Shown: one piece after another, positions 5,252 to 7,791 of the stretch
Position numbering within the stretch: position 1 is the stretch's first letter
Layout: every line of letters begins with the position of its first letter
NCBI GenBank assembly: GCA_017477035.1
Contig: JAFUXW010000206.1
Span: forward strand, 1 to 7,791
Source of the DNA: Alphaproteobacteria bacterium
Lineage (GTDB): Bacteria > Pseudomonadota > Alphaproteobacteria > RF32 > CAG-239
Direction: 5' to 3'
Length of the DNA: 7,791 bases
Translations under genes and position numbers: made by a program
The notes under the pieces: generated by a model
Seen by the model: only the letters and a program-made list of their open reading frames with translations
Told to the model about the DNA's origin: nothing
The model's database searches: none

Positions 5252-6559
5252 TTAAATCTTCAGTAAAATCGGATTTTTGATTTCCGGTTTATCTTCGGTA
5301 ATTTTGATTGCCGCCAAAAGACTTTTTTTAGCCTTTTCGTATTGTTCTTCGCTTTGGTAATGTACTATCGCCAGAGGTTTTTGATTATCAACATAATCAC
5401 CGATTTGTGCAAATTCGGTATATCCGGTTGCCAAATCGAGTTTTTGTTCCGGCGCAGTTCGTCCGCCTTTCATTTCAATAATGCTTATACCTACAGCTCG
5501 TGTATCCATTTCGCTGATATAACCTGATTTATCTGCAAATATCGGTTTTTGATATGTTGAATGCGGTAAATATTTCTCATAATTATCTGCAAAATCTGAA
5601 GGTCCTCCTAATGATTTTACCATTGATGAAAATTTTTCCAAAGCTTCGCCGGAATTAAGGACTTTTTCTATCAGAGAAGACGCTTCGTTTTCGTTTTTGC
5701 AACGTTTACATTCAACGAGCAGTGTTTTGCACAAAGTACGTGTAATGATATCAAGGCGTGAATCTGTATTTTTGTTTTGCAAATACTGCACGGCTTCGAT
5801 CACCTCTAAAGCATTGCCGACTGTAGTTCCTAAGACCTGATTCATATCGGTTAGAACGGCTCTGGTTTGGGTACCGGCTCCGTTTGCAACATTGACAATT
5901 GATTGAGCCAAAGCTTTGGCATCATCAAAATTGTTCATAAATGCGCCGTTTCCGCATTTTAAATCCATAACCAAATATTGTAAACCGGCTGCTAATTTTT
6001 TAGAAAGAATGGATGAAGTAATCAAAGGTATGGATTCCACTGTGGCACAAATATCACGTATAGCGTAAATTTTTTTATCTGCCGGAGCTAATGCCGAAGT
6101 TTGTCCGATAATGGCACAGCCGACATTTTTTACGGTTTGGCGAAATAAAGAATTGTCGGCTTGTGTATTATAATCGGGAATCGATTCCAGTTTATCTACA
6201 GTTCCTCCGGTATGCCCTAAGCCACGTCCGGCAATCATAGGAACATAAACATCGCAAGCTGCTAAAATCGGCGCCAACATCAAACTGACTTTATCACCGA
6301 CGCCTCCGCTTGAATGTTTATCGACAACAGGTTTGTCAAATCCTTGCCATTCCATTTTTGCACCGGAGTCTCTCATTGCCAAAGTTAAATATATGGTTTC
6401 TTGATTGTTTAATCCGTTTAACAGAGCAGCCATTGTAAAAGCAGCAACTTGGACATCACTAACACTTTTATTGCTTATACCTGATATAAACTCGTTAATT
6501 TGCTCTTGGGTAAGCTCTTGTTTGTCGCGTTTGCGGCGAATTATTTCCTGTGGCAACAT
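5252..6559 (-). CDS. deoA: Thymidine phosphorylase DeoA
   Basis: DeoA splits thymidine or deoxyuridine with phosphate into the free base and 2-deoxyribose-1-phosphate, in the cytoplasm. The 435 residues compare with 440 in E. coli. The N-terminal helical domain is followed by VVDKHSSGGVGDKVSLMLAP (78-97), the phosphate-binding glycine-rich loop. The family signature AGRGLGHTGGTVDKLESIP is at 110-128. R168, S183 and K187 correspond to the E. coli base-contacting R171, S186 and K190. MDLKCGNGAFM (198-208) replaces the common MDVKVGSGAFM. The closing domain carries GPSDF, KYLP and SEMDTRAVG, as in DeoA. Overall resemblance is to the enterobacterial DeoA type rather than the shorter Pdp type. AGAGGA (6567-6572 on the complement) lies 7 nt before the ATG. 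The gene starts 3 nt after punA and is the last of the cdd-punA-deoA operon. DeoA is the best call; substrate preference for thymidine over deoxyuridine or uridine is not readable here. Confidence 0.95.
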   Translation of the reverse strand: MLPQEIIRRKRDKQELTQEQINEFISGISNKSVSDVQVAAFTMAALLNGLNNQETIYLTLAMRDSGAKMEWQGFDKPVVDKHSSGGVGDKVSLMLAPILAACDVYVPMIAGRGLGHTGGTVDKLESIPDYNTQADNSLFRQTVKNVGCAIIGQTSALAPADKKIYAIRDICATVESIPLITSSILSKKLAAGLQYLVMDLKCGNGAFMNNFDDAKALAQSIVNVANGAGTQTRAVLTDMNQVLGTTVGNALEVIEAVQYLQNKNTDSRLDIITRTLCKTLLVECKRCKNENEASSLIEKVLNSGEALEKFSSMVKSLGGPSDFADNYEKYLPHSTYQKPIFADKSGYISEMDTRAVGISIIEMKGGRTAPEQKLDLATGYTEFAQIGDYVDNQKPLAIVHYQSEEQYEKAKKSLLAAIKITEDKPEIKNPILLKI

Positions 6560-6562
6560 TTT

Positions 6563-7360
6563 TTAATCCTCTTCTAGAAATTTTTGAATAAGCATTCCAA
6601 GTTTAACTGATGATTTTTGTACCTGATGTATTACATCATCATGGTCTTGTTCTTTATCGGTAAGTCCGGTGCAAAGATTTGATATAACGGATACTCCCAG
6701 AACTTTTATGCCTTTATGAACTGCCGATATAACTTCGGAAACTGTAGACATGCCTACTGCATCAGCTCCAAATGATTGAAAAAGACGCACTTCACTTTTT
6801 GTTTCGTAGTTTGGTCCTAAAACCATCATATATATACCTTCCGGAACAGTAATATTTTCTCTGGCGGCAATTTTTAAAAAATTTTGTCGCATATTGTAGT
6901 CATAAGCATTGCTCATATCTGGAAAATAAGGTGCTTCATGATGACCTATGAGCGGATTTATTCCGCTCAAATTAATATGGTCTCTGATAAGTAATAAACT
7001 TCCGGTAGGAAGTGAGGTTCTGAGTGAGCCAGCAGCATTGGTAATAATAATTTGCTCTATCCCTAACTTTTTCAGCATATGTATAATTGCGTCAACAATC
7101 ATCGGATCAATACCTTCATAAAAGTGAAAGCGTCCTTGTAGGCAAAACACATTACGTTTTCCTATTTTTCCGGCGTAAAAACGACCTTCATGTCCGGCTA
7201 CTGATGGTGTTGGAAAACCGGGAACCTCTGAATAAGGTATGATAAGAGGGTCTTTTATGGCCGAGATTAGTCCTCCCAAACCCGAACCTAAAATGATGGC
7301 TGTATCAGGCTTAAAATTTCCTAATTTGTTTTTTAAATATTCGAAGGCATTTTCTAACAT
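6563..7360 (-). CDS. punA: Purine-nucleoside phosphorylase, trimeric PNP/MTAP family
   Basis: The enzyme cleaves purine (deoxy)nucleosides with phosphate to the free base and (deoxy)ribose-1-phosphate, in the cytoplasm. The 265 residues fit the trimeric PNP class (about 270), not the hexameric DeoD class. The phosphate loop ILGSGLGGL is at 23-31 (S26), GHEGRF at 56-61 supplies H57, and QGRFHFYEG at 75-83 supplies R77, H79 and Y81. TNAAGS is at 107-112. GPNYETKSE (182-190) provides E186, the human E201 equivalent that reads 6-oxopurines, and GMSTVSEV (203-210) and ISN (226-228) provide M204 and N228, matching human M219 and N243. H240 is the likely equivalent of human H257. These predict inosine and guanosine as substrates; xanthosine use (XapA-like) cannot be excluded. 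The ATG overlaps the cdd end by 7 nt (ATGTTAG), and AGGAGA at 7367-7372 lies 6 nt upstream, inside cdd. Translational coupling is likely. Confidence 0.93.
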   Translation of the reverse strand: MLENAFEYLKNKLGNFKPDTAIILGSGLGGLISAIKDPLIIPYSEVPGFPTPSVAGHEGRFYAGKIGKRNVFCLQGRFHFYEGIDPMIVDAIIHMLKKLGIEQIIITNAAGSLRTSLPTGSLLLIRDHINLSGINPLIGHHEAPYFPDMSNAYDYNMRQNFLKIAARENITVPEGIYMMVLGPNYETKSEVRLFQSFGADAVGMSTVSEVISAVHKGIKVLGVSVISNLCTGLTDKEQDHDDVIHQVQKSSVKLGMLIQKFLEED

Positions 7361-7752
7361 TTCATATCTCCTGCATCAAAATTATGAGGTAATAATTGTT
7401 GTAAAGTAAAAGTTTTGATATTGCCGTGCAAATCAGCACTATGTATTAATGTTTCGGCATTACCGAATTCCGCTATCTTTTGTAAACAATTTCCGCAAGG
7501 CAGAATACACTTTGTATCGGCAATTATTAAAATTTCAGCGATACAATGTTCTCCGGCGGCAATCATTGCTGAAATAGCCCCAGCTTCAGCACAGGTTCCG
7601 CATGGATAAGACGCATTTTCAACATTACATCCTACGAAAACTTTGTTATTTACTGTTAAAACAGCGGCTCCTACTTTAAATTCAGAATATGGGGCATAGG
7701 CGTTAAGACGGCATTCTTGTGCAACTTGTAAAATTTCATTTTTCACAGCCAT
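7354..7752 (-). CDS. cdd: Cytidine deaminase
   Basis: Cdd hydrolyses cytidine or deoxycytidine to uridine or deoxyuridine plus ammonia, in the cytoplasm. The 132 residues fit the small homotetrameric class. YSEFKVGAA (22-30) and CNVENASYP (42-50, with ribose-binding N43 and E45) lead into CAEAGAI, where C54 binds zinc and E56 is the proton shuttle. PCGNC (85-89) supplies the other zinc ligands C86 and C89. In the Bacillus enzyme an Arg follows the catalytic Glu (CAER) and balances the three-cysteine zinc site; here it is A57, and the usual Arg after PCGxC is L90. I believe CAE[AT]G is common in alphaproteobacteria, so activity is still expected. The start is supported by CGGAG 8 nt upstream (7761-7765). 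Only 39 bp of upstream DNA are present, so the operon promoter, or another gene ahead of cdd, may lie outside the window. The last codons overlap punA by 7 nt. Confidence 0.95.
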   Translation of the reverse strand: MAVKNEILQVAQECRLNAYAPYSEFKVGAAVLTVNNKVFVGCNVENASYPCGTCAEAGAISAMIAAGEHCIAEILIIADTKCILPCGNCLQKIAEFGNAETLIHSADLHGNIKTFTLQQLLPHNFDAGDMKC

Positions 7753-7791
7753 ATTTTTTACTCCGAAGTTGAAAAATGTGTTGATTTATTG

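Noticed and set aside
6949..6969. Perfect 8-bp hairpin (TGAGCGGA with a 5-nt loop) inside punA
   Set aside because: An 8-bp stem is expected about once by chance in a window this size, and the bases encode the conserved NLSGINPL stretch.
7758..7790. Possible end of another minus-strand gene just upstream of cdd (frame closing with TAA at 7758-7760)
   Set aside because: Only ten codons are visible and they match nothing recognisable; a short open stretch at the edge cannot be told from chance.

Overview
The window is an ordinary-looking piece of Gram-negative chromosome, AT-rich (about 40% G+C in the lines I counted). It most likely comes from an alphaproteobacterium. The outer-membrane gene order bamA-lpxD-fabZ, a Gram-negative type DnaK, an alphaproteobacterial-looking RpoH promoter in front of dnaK and a CAEAGAI-type cytidine deaminase all point that way. 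The lineage is an inference; the sequence alone does not fix genus or species.

Region 1 (1-2653, + strand) is an envelope-biogenesis operon. It holds the 3' part of bamA (outer-membrane protein assembly), then lpxD (third acyl step of lipid A synthesis) and fabZ (3-hydroxyacyl-ACP dehydratase, which competes for the same 3-hydroxyacyl-ACP pool that LpxD uses). The genes are 8-9 bp apart, and the ribosome binding sites of lpxD and fabZ each overlap the previous stop codon. A strong intrinsic terminator follows fabZ, so lpxA and lpxB, which often come next, are not here. The start of lpxD carries a perfect 14-bp hairpin with a competing third arm.

Region 2 (2654-3137, + strand) is a compact single-gene cassette. 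It has its own consensus-like promoter, a 122-codon gene of unknown function with no visible Shine-Dalgarno sequence, and its own terminator. The gene has about 50% G+C (about 60% over 2941-3060) and prefers CTG for leucine, unlike its neighbours. It is the least explained item in the window.

Region 3 (3138-5251, + strand) is dnaK as a single transcription unit behind a heat-shock-like promoter. It ends in a 117-bp intergenic stretch that folds into a nested inverted repeat, probably a bidirectional terminator. dnaJ does not follow.

Region 4 (5252-7752, - strand) is a nucleoside-salvage operon transcribed cdd > punA > deoA, with a 7-nt overlap and a 3-nt gap. Cytidine deaminase turns (deoxy)cytidine into (deoxy)uridine, the pyrimidine phosphorylase releases the base and deoxyribose-1-phosphate, and the purine nucleoside phosphorylase does the same for purines. 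It converges on dnaK.

I found no tRNA, rRNA, CRISPR array, insertion sequence or integrase, and no gene-free stretch longer than 300 bases. I see no convincing new multi-gene system; the orphan cassette and the lpxD hairpin are the two signals most worth checking.
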